The notes: generated by a model from the letters alone, not told the origin. Positions 1 to 11,710 are shown, numbered from the stretch's first letter. The stretch: 64,000 nucleotides of DNA from Selaginella moellendorffii (GCF_000143415.4 NW_003314284.1:1468984-1532983), one strand, 5' to 3'. Translations and numbers: made by a program.

Positions 1-980
1 GGCACCGAATTTTGACGCAGCACATTACAGGGTTCACCGCATGTGCTGGCAAGATCAAATGCATTTTGTTCTGCGGTTTTAGAAAGGTAGGCTCACTTTG
101 AGTCAAGGATCCAACTCAACTGCGTGGCATGCAGGAAACAAGAAAAGAACGGCGGATACACTCTCAATCTACCATCTCTCACCGCAGAGATGAAAGTAAC
201 GCTGATGCAAATTCAGAAAGAGCTTCAAGCCCTTCAGACAAGAGGAGAAATCGCGTACGAGCTGAAAGATCCAGCATTTTGCTACCAAGTCCTGGAATCT
301 CCGGATGACATTTGCATGCTCACTTCAAAACTTGCGGACTACCTTTCACAAGCCGAATCGTGCAAGGTTAATCTACTCTGGTTATGGAGTGTAGTTCTTT
401 TAACGCTGCTCCACAGGTGAGAAAACTGGACGCGATGTACAATGCCGCAGCTTTGTCAGTGGGACCTTCGGCTGAATCACCTATACGAGCCAGCATAAAG
501 GCTTATTTCGATTCCAGCTCCGACCAACAAGCTCTTACGATGCCGGGCTTTCTCAAAACCACAAGGTAAGCAAACTTCTCTTTTTCACATGCAGCTAAAT
601 TCCCCCTCACTTGCTGCGATTTTAGCTCCTTTTTGCGTGCTGATGTCAAGGTCAGTTCACTCGACTTCAAGCGAATGGTGTGAAGCTGAAAACATTTGGC
701 TGACAGGTTTTCCTACGCTCCAACGAAATGGACTTCACTGGCCGTGCCATTGCCAGAATTTTCCACGGCCTGGGGAGTCCCATGTACCCGGCTTCCTCAT
801 GGTCCAGGAACCATTTCTGGTACGTACGCTTGATGGAAATTCCTAGCACCAGACATTGATTCTCCTGTTCTTTTTTTTGTTCTTTTGTTTCTCAGGGGCC
901 GACACATGGACGTGGATTTCTATGCCATTAGGGAGGTTGCCACCGCGGAGCTCCTTGCTTGTCGCAGTAGCAAGAGATAA
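1..980 (+). CDS. RecQ5-like ATP-dependent DNA helicase, 3' end (partial)
   Basis: This is the C-terminal part of a nuclear DNA helicase cut by the window edge. Five exons can be joined with GT..AG introns and an open frame: about 21 or 31-86, 135-366, 417-565, 626-650, 707-819 and 896-980 (the first boundary is unsure). The spliced protein contains GEIAYELKDPAFCYQ, then SCK-VRKLD across an intron, then FTGRAIARIFHGLGSP and HFWGRHMDVDF before the stop. From knowledge of the family, these match the region after the helicase core of plant RecQ-like 5 / RECQL4-type proteins. The helicase motifs themselves lie outside the window, so the activity is inferred from the C-terminal match only. Confidence 0.72.
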
Positions 981-1304
981 CTAACAAGGTACCATCATAA
1001 ATATTTCATGATCTTCACCTCATCGAAAATCCCAGGAGGAGGACGAGGAGGAGGAGAGATAACCGTTTGGAAGAGCGTGAACCAACTGCTCTTATAACTA
1101 TAGGTACATAGAAACAGCTGGTCTCAAAAATGGTCTCACACTGCTTTTAGGGTAAAGGATAAAGGGACAGCTGAGTGAGGAGCGAAATGGTGGAGCGGTA
1201 GCGGAGAATTGGCATTGGATCTCGTTGGGTTTCGAGGAATCTGGCCAATGGTGGTGGATCTGCGACGCTAGATCTTGGCTTCTCTTCTGGGTAGGCTCGC
1301 AGAA
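981..1304. other. Intergenic: helicase 3' end to transporter leader
   Basis: No gene is seen. A purine-rich GGA/GAG stretch lies near 1036-1060 and the rest should be the 3' UTR of the helicase gene and the promoter and leader of the transporter gene. Confidence 0.5.
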
Positions 1305-2586
1305 ATGGCTCCGACGAGCAGCAAGGATAGGAAGGCAGTGGCCGATGTGGGCGCTTGGCTCTTTAATGTGACCACGTCCGTGGGGATCATCATGGTGAAC
1401 AAGAAGCTCATGGACCACTACGGCTTTAGCTTCGGTCAGTGGAAAGTTTGGATCTGCTCGTTTCTGATCTATCTGGTGCTGAAGTTTTTTGTTGTTTTGC
1501 CTTTCGTTTTTGCAGCCACGACACTGACAGGCCTGCATTTTGGAATGACCACGCTAATGACTCTGGTGCTCAGATTCCTGGGTTTTATCCAACCGACCCA
1601 CTTGCCATTCGTCGATCTCGCAAAGTTCGCTCTTTGCGCAAACTTCTCCATCGTCGGCATGAACGTCAGCCTGATGTGGAACTCCGTTGGCTTCTACCAG
1701 GTAAGCTTGTGCTTTGCTCTTTTCTAGAGCTCGAGTTCGTATGCCTCCTTGCGCAGATTGCAAAGCTCAGTATGATCCCCGTCTCTTGCCTTCTCGAGGT
1801 CCTTTTCGACAAGATACGCTACTCGCGAGACACAAAGCTAAGCATCGTGGTGGTGTTGCTAGGAGTGGGAATCTGCACGGTCAGCGACGTGAGTGTCAAC
1901 ACGAAAGGATTCGTGGCGGCCGCCATAGCAGTGTGGAGCACAGCACTCCAGCAATATGTAAGTGTTTCAGAAGACACTTTTCATTGATCCACTCTTGTTT
2001 GTTTGCTGCAGTACGTGCACTTTTTGCAAAAGAAATACGCCCTGGGCTCCTTCGATCTCCTGGGCCACACCGCTCCCGTCCAAGCCGGCTCGCTCATCCT
2101 CTGCGGCCCCATAATCGACTACTGGCTCACTGGCCTGCGAGTCGACTTGTTTCAATTCTCCTTCCCTTCACTGGTAAGTGTAGCTTAGCTGTTTTTCTTT
2201 TTATCTCATTCCATCGATCCAGCTTCTCAAACTCGTTGGGAATTCTTTTGCAGTTTTTCATCATCCTCTCGTGTTCCATCGCCGTGGGAACCAACCTCAG
2301 CCAGTTCATCTGCATTGGGAGGTTCACGGCGGTGTCGTTCCAGGTGCTGGGACACATGAAGACGGTGCTGGTGCTGGTGCTGGGATTTTTCCTCTTCGGC
2401 CGCCAGGGACTTAATCTCCAGGTGGTGCTGGGAATGCTCATGGCGGTGGTGGGAATGGTGTGGTATGGCAACGCGTCGTCCAAGCCCGGCGGCAAAGAGA
2501 AGAGAGCCTACGTCCTTCCCATCAAAGTCTCTAAGAACAGTGTTAGTAGCGAGGACGACGAAGAGCTTGTGAGCAACAAGACTTGA
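1305..2586 (+). CDS. UDP-rhamnose/UDP-galactose transporter-like (URGT, NST-KT family)
   Basis: A multi-pass Golgi membrane antiporter expected to carry nucleotide sugars into the Golgi lumen in exchange for UMP, feeding wall polysaccharide synthesis. Exons 1305-1434, 1516-1700, 1757-1957, 2012-2173 and 2254-2586 join in frame. The protein runs [57 protein letters not shown], a [12 protein letters not shown] loop and [13 protein letters not shown]. These blocks match the plant URGT/UXT branch of the triose-phosphate-translocator superfamily, URGT more closely. The C-tail is charged and Ser/Lys rich. I start at the ATG at 1305 because the upstream in-frame codon at 1275 is TTG. The exact substrate cannot be told from sequence. 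Confidence 0.85.
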
Positions 2587-2770
2587 TCCATCGATCGATT
2601 CTTTTGTTCTTCTTTCCATATTTTTTTCTCCCTACGTCCTTTTTATCTCTCTTATAGGGAGCGATCGAGAATAGTTCTTAGAATAAGTGTATCTATTTTG
2701 TTGCCTAGAGTTAGGGTTTTTGGGTTGCGCCAGGCGCCAGCTCTCCTTCCTTCCATCCAGATCTGCCACA

Positions 2771-5154
2771 ATGTGGAAGAATTTCAAGGAGAATCTCTCC
2801 CAGATGGCGTCCGAGGTGCTCGAGACGGTCGAGGAGCTCGATCCGAAGGCGCATCGCGAGGAGGACGAGGAGGGAGATTCTTCGCCGGCGGTGTCTGGCA
2901 GCTCCAGATCGCAGCAGGTATGGGCGAGTGTGGCCGGATTGTGATCCAGGGCTGAGGATTTTGTGCGCAGGCCGGCAGAGGATTCCACAGCCGGCGGAGA
3001 TCTGAGGATGGTTTCCAGAATTTTGATCATCGCTCTTGGAGGAATCGGGATTACAAGGAAAGGAACGGCGTGGGAGCAGACGATTTCGGGGACTACGAGT
3101 CACGCTTGCTGGAGAGCCAGAGGAAGTGTCAGGATCTTGCGAATCGCGAGAAGGTATGTCGTTTCTTTTGCTTTTGTAGTGGTAAACTTTAGATTCCAGG
3201 AGCTGCTAGATCAAATGCGGGGCAAGGAACAAGCGTTCCGGGATCTAGATAACAGCCATCGTACTGCGCAGCAAGAGCTGGAGAGGCTTACGATAGAACT
3301 GGAGAAAGCTCGTTTGGAGTTACATAGTTTCCAACAAAGTGGCTCTCTGGGAAATCATGATGAGAGGACTGCTACTCAACCAGATGCTGAGAAACTACAA
3401 AGGGAGTTACAAGAGAGGGACGAAACAATCAGTCAGATTCGAGAATCAATATCAGCACTGACGACCGAGCGCAGTCTCTTCCAGGTATAGTGTTATATGT
3501 TTTCTTTTCTTTTCTATAGATATGTGTATGTAGGCAGAAAAGGAACAGCTGAAAAAGGCTTTAGATTCACGCGAGCTTGAACTGCAGCAGCAAGCTGCTT
3601 CTGCAGAAAAAACGACGAGTGAACCAGAGGTTTTCCAGATTGAAATGCTGAGAGCTCAAGCTCAACAGGTATGTTCTCTAGAGGGATAAGTAGCTAAAAG
3701 CAAAAGCTGTATGCTTGTAGGCGGATGTCCTTTCAGTGCAACTGCAAACCGCGGAGGAAATTCTCGAGAATGAGAGGAACGACTCCAGAAAGAAACTCGA
3801 GGCTGTCACATTGGAGAAGGATAAAGCTCTTAACAACCTCAACAGGTTAAAGCAGCACCTTTTAGATAAGGTACGAGAGCATGTCTGTTTCATTGTTTTA
3901 ACGCTGGATTGTAAACAGGAAAATGCCGACTCAGAAAAAATGGACCGAGATAGCGAGCAGATTGCTATACTTGAAGGAAAATTTTCAGCAACTTGTGCCC
4001 GTGTCATACAGCTGGAGCAAGCGTTAGCGCAGGCTCTATCTTCTCAAACTGATACCAGTAAAAGATTGAATGAAGATTTGCAGGCATCGAAGGTGGAGAT
4101 TGAATCTCTAAAGTCTAAGCTTGTGAACTCTTATTCCGTCTTGGAGGCTAGAAACAAGGAGATAGCCAATCTCCAAGTGGCACTTGGGCAGTACTATGCA
4201 GAAACTGATGCGAAGGTACTCTTGATCGATTGGGAAGCTGCTTAAGTTGATTATTGCAGGAGCGCCTTCAACGAGAACTCAATACTGCAAAGGAAGATCT
4301 CAGGAAGTTTTCGGACAGTTTGGAAGTAAGTAGTCGGTCAATGGAATATTCAACTTACATATTTGTTCAACAGGCAGCAAAGCGGATGGTTGAGGTAGTA
4401 GAAGCACAGAAGAAAGAAGCTGTAGAGAAACTACACATCGAGGAACGAAAAGGGCTTGAAAATCAACAAAAAACACAGAAAATGCAAGAAGACATGATCA
4501 GGTTACGCCGTGCTCTGGAAGAAAGCATGATCCGTCTAAACAGGATGTCTTCAGATTCAGATTATTCCGTAGACAGGTAAGAGGTTCGTATCATGTACTG
4601 GCTAAATTTCTTCTTTTAGGCGCATTGTCATCAAATTGCTCGTGACATATTTTGAGAGAGGACATAACCGCGAGGTAGTTGGAGCTTTTTGAAATTCTGA
4701 CTTTCTAATAGTTCTAACAGGTTCTTGATTTAATGGCCCGTATGCTGGGGTTCTCCGACGATGACAAACGAAGGGTTGGACTCGCTCATCAAAATTCTGG
4801 GAAACCGGGTGTTATGAGAAGCGTTTTTGGCCTCCCAGGGCGTGTCGTCGGAGGTATCTTATCTGGCGGTAATGACAATTCGTCTTTTACGACAAGCAAT
4901 GATCAGGTAATCTTGTTCATGGTATTTTCCTATTCAAATCTGTTTTCGTGCAGTCATTTGCGGACCTTTGGATCGATTTCTTGCTGAAAGAATCCGAGGA
5001 AAGAGAAAAGGCTCAAAACTCAGGGTTGGCTGCAAGGAGCCCACAAAGCGATTTTCATTCTTCAGCTTTTAACACGGGGTTTGAAAGTGATGGTGGTTTA
5101 GAAGCTGACATTTCAGGAGTTAGAGGCCACAGGAGGGTCTATTCCAAATCCTGA
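2771..5154 (+). CDS. GRIP-domain golgin, GC3/GC4-like
   Basis: A long coiled-coil tether of the trans-Golgi. The N-terminus (MWKNFKENLSQMASEV) is followed by several hundred residues of heptad-rich coil spread over many short exons (about 3200-4580). The GRIP domain is split by an intron: RIVIKLLVTYFERGHNREV at about 4621-4674, then LDLMARMLGFSDDDKRRVG from about 4726. It keeps the conserved Tyr of the VTYF motif, which in this family contacts Arl/Arf GTPases. After it come GRVVGGILSGG and SFADLWIDFLLKESEERE, both typical of Arabidopsis golgin candidates 3 and 4. A telo-box (TTAGGGTTTT, about 2711) lies in the leader. Exact coil-exon borders were not all verified. Confidence 0.88.
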
Positions 5155-5506
5155 TAGAAAATTTTCCAGTTGCTTTTGCAGCTCGAGGCATCCGGATGTT
5201 TTTTTCTTATATATTCCTTGCCTGGATATGCAAAATTAACTGGTACGTGTCCTGTCAATTTTACAGTTGATTCGTCTGGAAATTGTTTTTGGTGCTGCTT
5301 TGTTTGTTAACTATTACTTTCATTGTGTAGATTCGATACAATCGATTTGACTCTTTCGGGTCTCGTGCTCCAGGTTTGGCCAATTTTATTGTCTTGAAAA
5401 GTGGTTGACGTGAGTTTCTTTGAACTTTCAGTAACAATTCCGGCTACGCAACTACAAGAGAGAATAAAACAGCGGTCTTGCGACGAGATCATAAGTGGGA
5501 TAAGCG

Positions 5507-6268
5507 ATGGTTGTGGTGGCAATTCCCATATTCAACGGGTTCACAGCCCTGGATGCGATCGGGCCTTACGAAGTTCTCCACAGAATTCCGGGAGTGCGGG
5601 TGGAATTCGTGAGCGAGACTGCTGGCCTGTACCTTGCTGATGATGGTCATCTGCGAGTGGAAGCCCCGGTTTGTTTCGAGCAAGTTCCAAGCCCCGATGT
5701 GCTCGTGGTTCCTGGCGGTCTTGTCAAGAACCTCCCTCTGACGAACAAGGCTTTTCTCGATTACATTGTCAAGGTAATGGAAAGAACCTCGCGGCCCTGG
5801 TTGTAATTGATTGCTTTGGTTTCACAGGTTCACAAAACAAGCCTGTACACCACTTCTGTGTGCACTGGAGCGCTCCTCTTGGGAGCTGCTGGAATCCTCC
5901 ATGGCCTCAAGGGGACGACGCACTGGGCAGCTTTTGACAACCTCGCTTCTTATGGAGTTACTCCTGTTCATCAGAGATATATACGTCAGGTGAGTTCGCT
6001 AGATTCGTTTTCTGGTGGGCTAATGAGCTCAATTCGTGGGATGCAGGGGAAGATTATCATGTCCGCCGGCGTGTCGGCTGGGATCGACTCGAATTTGGAG
6101 GTGGCAGCCTTGCTAGCAGATGAAACAATGGCCAAGGCTGTCCAACTGTCGATTGAGTATGATCCCCAGCCGCCATTCGATTCGGGCAGCGTGGGGAAAG
6201 CAAGCAAGGAGGTTGTGGATCTGGCTAGAGAGATCACCGAAGCCTTGCCTTCTCTTCAAGATCAGTGA
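5507..6268 (+). CDS. DJ-1/PfpI family protein (copy 1)
   Basis: A single-domain class-I glutamine-amidotransferase-fold protein. Exons 5507-5773, 5828-5989 and 6047-6268 splice in frame to about 216 residues. Visible motifs are PIFNGFTALDAIGPYEVL at the N-terminus, VLVVPGG, the nucleophile elbow TTSVCTGALLLG with the presumed active Cys, THWAAFDNLA, and GVSAGIDSNLEVAALL. The Cys-Thr-Gly-Ala elbow and the early Asp (ALDAIGPYEV) resemble isonitrile-hydratase-like and ThiJ/PfpI proteins more than human DJ-1; the substrate is unknown. A paralogue with introns at the same places lies at 20732-21508. Confidence 0.85.
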
Positions 6269-6652
6269 TCTCGTTTATTCCTCTGAATAAAGATTCTTGA
6301 ATGGATTCGCTATGCTAAATCTCTTGTGGCATCTGATAGAATTAAGAAGGCATAAAAATCACGAACACGATGTCAAAGTGAGATTTTTATCATTTTTTCC
6401 ATCTTCTTCGTGTAGAGCTTGGTGTAGAACTGTTCCGAGAGCCTGGACTCGAGGAATAAAAAATATACAGAAGCTAATATGTCTCAAACAGTGTTTTCAG
6501 CTAATTGTTCTTGCTGTTTGTATTGCCAGCAACAAGCCACTCGTGTTGCCTCAAGTCGTCACACGTGTTTCCTCACAGTTGCCACGGAAACACTGTCAGA
6601 AACATATTAGCATCAGCAATCTGCTACAATTTGTTATGAATTATCACAAAAT
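6269..6652. other. Intergenic after DJ-1 copy 1
   Basis: AATAAA-like A/T-rich signals occur just after the stop (about 6287). No further gene is seen before the kinase-like fragment on the other strand. Confidence 0.4.
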
Positions 6653-6931
6653 TTACTTCTGCCCATGAGATTTGAGCTGGCTAATAAAATCCCAAGCCAA
6701 CAAAGACAAAGGGACCACCGTTTTCTCCAGCAGCAGCCCAAGCTAATGAAGATCTGATCTGAAGGTGTAACAGCATCCTTCCCTCAGAGTCGTTTGTGTC
6801 CAGCCGGTCAGAAAAGACTCGCCAACATCACTTGGCTCTCCAACCATTTCGAGATCAATCAATATAAAATTCCTTGTTGATGAATAGTTACAGATCACAT
6901 TGTCCATGTGAATGTCCTGATGAACCAAACC
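6653..6931 (-). pseudogene. Protein-kinase-like C-lobe fragment with in-frame TAG
   Basis: Read on the minus strand, an exon begins after a TTCTTCAG splice acceptor at about 6932. It encodes VHQDIHMDNVICNYSSTRN and FILIDLEMVGEP, that is an HxDxxxxN catalytic-loop pattern and a DLE in place of DFG. The frame reaches a TAG at 6743-6745 but then continues, open and kinase-like, for 29 codons (LGLLLEKTVVPLSLLAWDFI) to TAA at 6653-6655. In intact kinases a residue such as Gln would sit at the TAG position (SDLH-x-LG). No N-lobe exons were found upstream, in AT-rich DNA. Most likely a decayed kinase-like gene; a related intact gene is at 19210-20355. Confidence 0.6.
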
Positions 6932-7266
6932 TGAAGAACAAAACAGTACAACTTTTCGAAAAGAACATGAAAAAATCAGCTTTTGCTTTTTTTATCTAGA
7001 CAATGTAGAACATCCTAGTGCAGATAATAAATTGGACACAAGCTTCTAAACCAGGACTTATGGAGGTTGAGAGTGAGATTCTTCCAAGATAATTAAGTGA
7101 TTAAATTAGAATTAAAAATTTAGTCGCTTACAGTTAGTTAGTGAATTAATTTTTTGATTTTTATAAAAAAAAATTCTTTATATTGGATAGATATGTGGGT
7201 TGTTGCTCGAAGTAGACAAATATTTTGATTGAGGCATTCCATGCAAATATAAAGGTTATACTCTCG

Positions 7267-7268
<2 letters not shown>

Positions 7269-7330
<62 letters not shown>
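7269..7330. repeat. (AT)31 dinucleotide microsatellite
   Basis: An uninterrupted run of 31 AT units. Confidence 0.98.
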
Positions 7331-7332
<2 letters not shown>

Positions 7333-7807
7333 GTAATTGAAGGATAAATTAAGCAATTCACTAATTTACTACTAAGGTTTATATGAGCTACTGACTTACT
7401 AATTATTATAAAAATCATGGTTTTATTTGAATCTATGCATACAAAAAGTTAATTGATGGTGTGATTGTTAAAGCAAGAGATATTAACAACTCTCAAGTAA
7501 AATTCGACAAAGATAATACTCACAAATCCTATATATAATCCTCTTCAGATTTAGCTATGTGGTATTTTGTTGTCGAAGGTGAAAGACGTAGTGATTAGGC
7601 TTTTCTGACTTAATGTAATTATCTATAAGCAACCAAAAGAAACTTTTATAAGCATGAAGCAAAAGTTATTATATCAAACACGAAGAGTAAATTAACTAGA
7701 TTATAAAGCTCAATTATCACATTCGTATGCAATCTTAAAACCTGGGATAGATGATTTATTTTATTGTTAACAAGATTTTGAAAAACATGACTTGGAAGCT
7801 ATAACAA

Positions 7808-8015
7808 AGGTAATTCACTTATTAATTACAATTTTAAAATACTTGTAAAACTTTGAGCAAGAAGATATTCATTGAAATGTGCAACATTAAAAAAATTCAG
7901 CTAAAGACTACTATAAAGGTAATTTACACTAAAAAATTTTAAAATATTGATATGAACTTTGAGCAGGAAGATATCACTTTATCAAAAGTTATAAAAACAA
8001 CATTGCAATAAAAAA
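7808..8015. repeat. Degenerate tandem repeat, period about 110 bp
   Basis: Two imperfect copies start with AAAGGTAATT(C/T)AC (about 7808 and 7918). Each continues through an A/T-rich part to ACTTTGAGCA(A/G)GAAGATAT (about 7850 and 7952). They look like old tandem copies of one unit. Confidence 0.6.
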
Positions 8016-8219
8016 TGATGGATATCTTACAAAATTTTCTTAATGAAAATATTATTTTATCTATGGTTTGACAACAGAAGGTTACAACTTTTAAAATTAA
8101 GCCAAATGATATTATTCTTCCTATAATAAAATTTCAACAACATGTTGATAGTTATGGTAGGTAAAAATTAAAATTTTTAGTAGTCCAGAGTGGTGGCTGC
8201 TTCTGCCATCACCTCATCA

Positions 8220-8347
8220 CCAGTGGAGCTCAAATAATTAGATCCTGCTGAGATGAAGAACCCTTTCAAAGCTGAGAACTTGACGAAGAAGATCATCCAT
8301 GTCAAGGTGAGAAGGATTTCTTAGTGCCAGTGGAGCTCAAATAATTA
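8220..8347. repeat. 21-bp direct repeat pair
   Basis: The sequence CCAGTGGAGCTCAAATAATT plus one more A occurs at 8220-8240 and again at 8327-8347, 107 bp apart. It could be a target-site or deletion footprint; nothing in between identifies an element. Confidence 0.7.
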
Positions 8348-8350
8348 TAG

Positions 8351-10960
8351 CTAAATGCAGGCAGTGGAAAGGTTGGAGAGCATCACATACGGCGCAGACT
8401 CCACAGGTTCCAGCAACATAATCTCGCCCCCAACCCAGGCGCCAACTTTCCCATCCACCAGAACAGTGCTGCACACGTTTAGTATCATGTTCCATGGAAT
8501 CACGCCCGGATGGAAAGGCATGCTTACAGTCAGCTCCACACCTCGCTCGAGCTCCCCCGCCCGGCACACCACCTCCACTAGGCAGTGGTAGTGCTCGGCT
8601 CCAGCGGCGATCCCATGCTCCGTCATAAGCACGAATAGCTCCCTCGCCTCCTCCACCATCCCCGCGTAGCCACAGGCAGTGAGAATTCCCAGGAATGCGA
8701 CGCTGTCCAGCTCCATTCCCTCGAGCACCATCCGGATGAAGAGCTCCACCGCTTGACGGCCATGCCCATGCCTCGCCAGCGCTGCGACCATCGCATTCCA
8801 CCCCGACACTGCTGCAGGAGGAGCCCCGTGGAAGATCTCCCGGGCTCGATCCAGGCCGCCGCCACACTGGCCATAGAAGTTGACGAGTGCGCTTGCGAGC
8901 GAAGCCTTGATCACCAGATTGGCAATGGCGATATCCCGGTGGATTTCCATGCCTTGCTCGAGCGCCGAGGCAATGGAGCACGCCTCGAGGATGCTCGCAA
9001 AGGTGGCATCACTGGGAGGGATGCCTTCCTGGTCCATGCCGCAGTAAAGCGCGATGGCGGCCCGTGGCTCGCCATTGAGGCCCAGCGCCTGGATCATCGA
9101 GTTCCACGACACAATGCTACGAGCGGGCATGGCGGCAAAGAGCTCCCTCGCATCGCCGAGGCGGCTGCCCTGAGAGAGAGCCGCAATGAGGATGTTCCAG
9201 GAGAAGCTGTTGCGCTGCGGCATGGCACGCGAGAAGATCCACACTCCCTCTGTGATGCGACCGGCCTGGACGTAAGATCGTAGCAGCGCATTCCACGACA
9301 GCAAGCTCCACTGTGGCATTCGATCGAAGACCCGGCGAGATTTCTCAGGCGTGGACGAGTCCGCGAAGGCGGATACCATTATCGTCCACGAGAGATCGTC
9401 CCTCCTCTCCATCCTGTTCTTGAAGATGCTCCAGGCCCCGTGAAGGTCCTTCTCGATCGATGGCGAGCATCGTTCGCGAGCGTGGGCCGAGAGGAGAGCG
9501 TTCCAGGAGATCTCCGACACCTGCGGCATTTTGCTCAACACGAGCTCCGCGCTCGAGCTCTGCTGGCTATGGCCCAAGGCTGTGATGAGCGCCGTCCATG
9601 ACACAATGTCTCGCGCTGGTATCTTGTCGAAGAGATCTTTGGCTGCTCCGGCATCCCCGTGAGAAGAAGCTTGGAGCATCATGTTCCACGCACAAGTGTC
9701 GTGACTTGGCATCCTCTCAAAAGCGAGCCTTGCGGACGGATCCACCAGATCTTCGCTGCTCGATTGCTGCGAGAACAAACCGATCGCAAAAGTCCAGGTC
9801 AAGGCGTTTCTCTTTCTGGCTCGATCGAACAGTGCCTTGGCGTCTCCCAGATGCCCGTTCTGCACATACGCCTGGATCATGGCATTCCAGGCAGCAACGT
9901 TCTTTTCAGGCATGAGATCAAAGATATGACGAGCTCGATGGAGATCACCAGCTTGAGCATATGCATTCATGACCACGTTGAATCCAACAGAACTTTCTTG
10001 AGGCACAGTTTCCACCATCGCCAGAGCTTCAGCAAGATACCCGCACTGGGAATAAGCTAAGATCACTGCATTCCACGAGTAACTATCCTGCTGTGGGATC
10101 CTATCGAGAAAAGCTAGTGTTAAATCCAGCTTACCATGCAGCGCACACGCTTGCATCAGCGAGTTCCAGGAAATCAAGCTGCGCTGCGGCATTTCTGTAA
10201 AGAATTCCTGGCACTTCTCCAGATCCCCCACCTCGGCAAATGCCGCAATCAGAACGTTCCACGCGATCACGTTTCTCTGGGGCATCTTGTCAAACATCTG
10301 GACCGCCACATCGATTCCTCCAGCGCGGGTGTAGAGGGTGATCACAGTGCTCCAAGAGATCACGTCTCGGCGGGTCATCCAGCCAAAGAGGACAAGCGCC
10401 TCTTCCAAATCGCCACTGCTGGAGTACGCCTGGATCATGATGTTCCAGGAGCTACCATCTCTTTCGGCCATGGCATCGAAGATCCTTTGCGCGTCGCCGA
10501 TCAGCCCCTGCCGTGTGTGTGCAGTGAGAAGCAGATTAAAAGACACGAGATTCCTGGCGGGAGCACGGTGGAACGCGCGTGTGGCAAGATCGAGGTCGCC
10601 ATTCCGGACGAGCTGCGTGACGAGGATGTTCCACGAGTAGACGTTTGGCGCACTGATCCTGTGGAAGGCCTCGATGGCCTCTCGCAGGGATCCGCAGCTA
10701 CCATACATCTGGACGAGGAGATTGCCAAGATGGGTGTCAGTGTCGCGGCCCCGTCGCGCGATCCGGGAGTGCGCTCGGCGTCCCTGCTCTAGCGCGAGCT
10801 CCGCGGCGCACTGGCGGAGTATCCAGGCGCAGGTGTTCCAGTCAGCGGCGGCGCCATCGTCCAGACGATCGATCACCTCCGCGAGACACCACAATTCACG
10901 GGAGGCGAAAGCTTGGGGGAGATTGCGAGGGCGTATGATGCTACAAGAGGAAGGAATCAT
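8351..10960 (-). CDS. PLS-type pentatricopeptide repeat protein, 869 aa
   Basis: An intronless organelle RNA-binding protein. The N-terminal quarter opens with a presequence-like stretch (MIPSSCSIIRPRNLPQAF). It is followed by about twenty tandem PPR units, most with the W-N-x-[ML]-[LI] helix start (SWNILVTQL, AWNVLIAAF, SWNSLMQAC). Unit lengths near 31-35 and the DLMPEKN/RMPQWS turns are typical of the P-L-S subfamily. The end carries E-like sequence (VIPWNMILNVCS, PYVMLSNLSTACI) but stops before an E+ or DYW domain. If it serves C-to-U editing it would need a DYW partner in trans; a role in another RNA step is equally possible. Targeting is inferred. Confidence 0.9.
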   Translation of the reverse strand: MIPSSCSIIRPRNLPQAFASRELWCLAEVIDRLDDGAAADWNTCAWILRQCAAELALEQGRRAHSRIARRGRDTDTHLGNLLVQMYGSCGSLREAIEAFHRISAPNVYSWNILVTQLVRNGDLDLATRAFHRAPARNLVSFNLLLTAHTRQGLIGDAQRIFDAMAERDGSSWNIMIQAYSSSGDLEEALVLFGWMTRRDVISWSTVITLYTRAGGIDVAVQMFDKMPQRNVIAWNVLIAAFAEVGDLEKCQEFFTEMPQRSLISWNSLMQACALHGKLDLTLAFLDRIPQQDSYSWNAVILAYSQCGYLAEALAMVETVPQESSVGFNVVMNAYAQAGDLHRARHIFDLMPEKNVAAWNAMIQAYVQNGHLGDAKALFDRARKRNALTWTFAIGLFSQQSSSEDLVDPSARLAFERMPSHDTCAWNMMLQASSHGDAGAAKDLFDKIPARDIVSWTALITALGHSQQSSSAELVLSKMPQVSEISWNALLSAHARERCSPSIEKDLHGAWSIFKNRMERRDDLSWTIMVSAFADSSTPEKSRRVFDRMPQWSLLSWNALLRSYVQAGRITEGVWIFSRAMPQRNSFSWNILIAALSQGSRLGDARELFAAMPARSIVSWNSMIQALGLNGEPRAAIALYCGMDQEGIPPSDATFASILEACSIASALEQGMEIHRDIAIANLVIKASLASALVNFYGQCGGGLDRAREIFHGAPPAAVSGWNAMVAALARHGHGRQAVELFIRMVLEGMELDSVAFLGILTACGYAGMVEEARELFVLMTEHGIAAGAEHYHCLVEVVCRAGELERGVELTVSMPFHPGVIPWNMILNVCSTVLVDGKVGAWVGGEIMLLEPVESAPYVMLSNLSTACI

Positions 10961-11710
10961 ACGCCATTCTCCATGGTTTAAAGTTTAAAGGGATAAGCAT
11001 TAGTTAGCCAAATTAAATTCCCAAATGAATTAACTTTTAAAAACAATTTTTTTTAATTAATTATAAATAGTGACTTAACCACAGGGTCTGTAAGTAAATA
11101 CACTCCCATCTTTGCTAATTTATTTGCAACCTGATTTCAAATGATATACCAATTGCTTTTGACCTTAGAGAAATGAATTACGCAATGTTTTGCAACGTAC
11201 ACAATCGTTTGGATAATGTCTGTGTTTGAGTGGCAAGTCAGCTCTACTTGGTTTTGCACATACATCTCTAATAATGTCCAAGGAATTGTACTTGTTTGTG
11301 TCCAAGGAATTGTAGCTGTTTGTGTGTAGCCACTCCGTTTCAAAATAAATTTCCAAAACTCATAAAATCTCAAATATAATTGTGTAATTTCTATTTATAT
11401 AATTGTTTGCCTTTTCCATGTTAGTTTGATAGAACCTCTTTGAACAAATCCATAAACTCTACATTTCAATGTGAACACAATCACTGAAAAATTATATTCC
11501 AATGCCACCATTTGATGCTTGTGTGAAACTTTGTTCACCTTAAATATATTTTCACCCTTTGCCTTATCTAACCCAAAAGGCATTGGCCATTTTTTATATA
11601 AACATAAATGTACACTCATTATTTACTTTATTCGCTCAAAAGAACTCCTCACCGTGGAAAGCTGGTACACTGCTCCACAAGTATGGTGAATTCCAAGCGT
11701 TTGAAATTCT
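10961..11710. other. AT-rich intergenic spacer
   Basis: Promoter side of the PPR gene and 3' side of the coiled-coil gene. It is AT-rich with a 24-bp tandem repeat; no coding sequence is supported. Confidence 0.5.
11275..11322. repeat. Two-copy 24-bp tandem repeat
   Basis: TGTCCAAGGAATTGTA, then C/G and TTGTTTG or CTGTTTG, is present twice with starts at 11275 and 11299 and two or three mismatches. Confidence 0.8.

Larger units (their letters stand above)
6932..8350. other. AT-rich intergenic DNA with simple and degenerate repeats
   Basis: Strongly AT-rich DNA, unlike the GC-balanced genes around it. It holds an (AT)n run, a degenerate tandem repeat near 7.8-8.0 kb and a 21-bp direct repeat near its right end (described separately). 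No credible coding exon was found, apart from a short open stretch at about 8250-8307 (MKNPFKAENLTKKIIHVK) that I do not recognise. Confidence 0.5.

Noticed and set aside
8337-8981. 214-codon minus-strand frame overlapping the PPR 3' end
   Set aside because: Alternate frame of the same strand; composition (Gly, Arg, Ser, Cys) lacks PPR or other motif.
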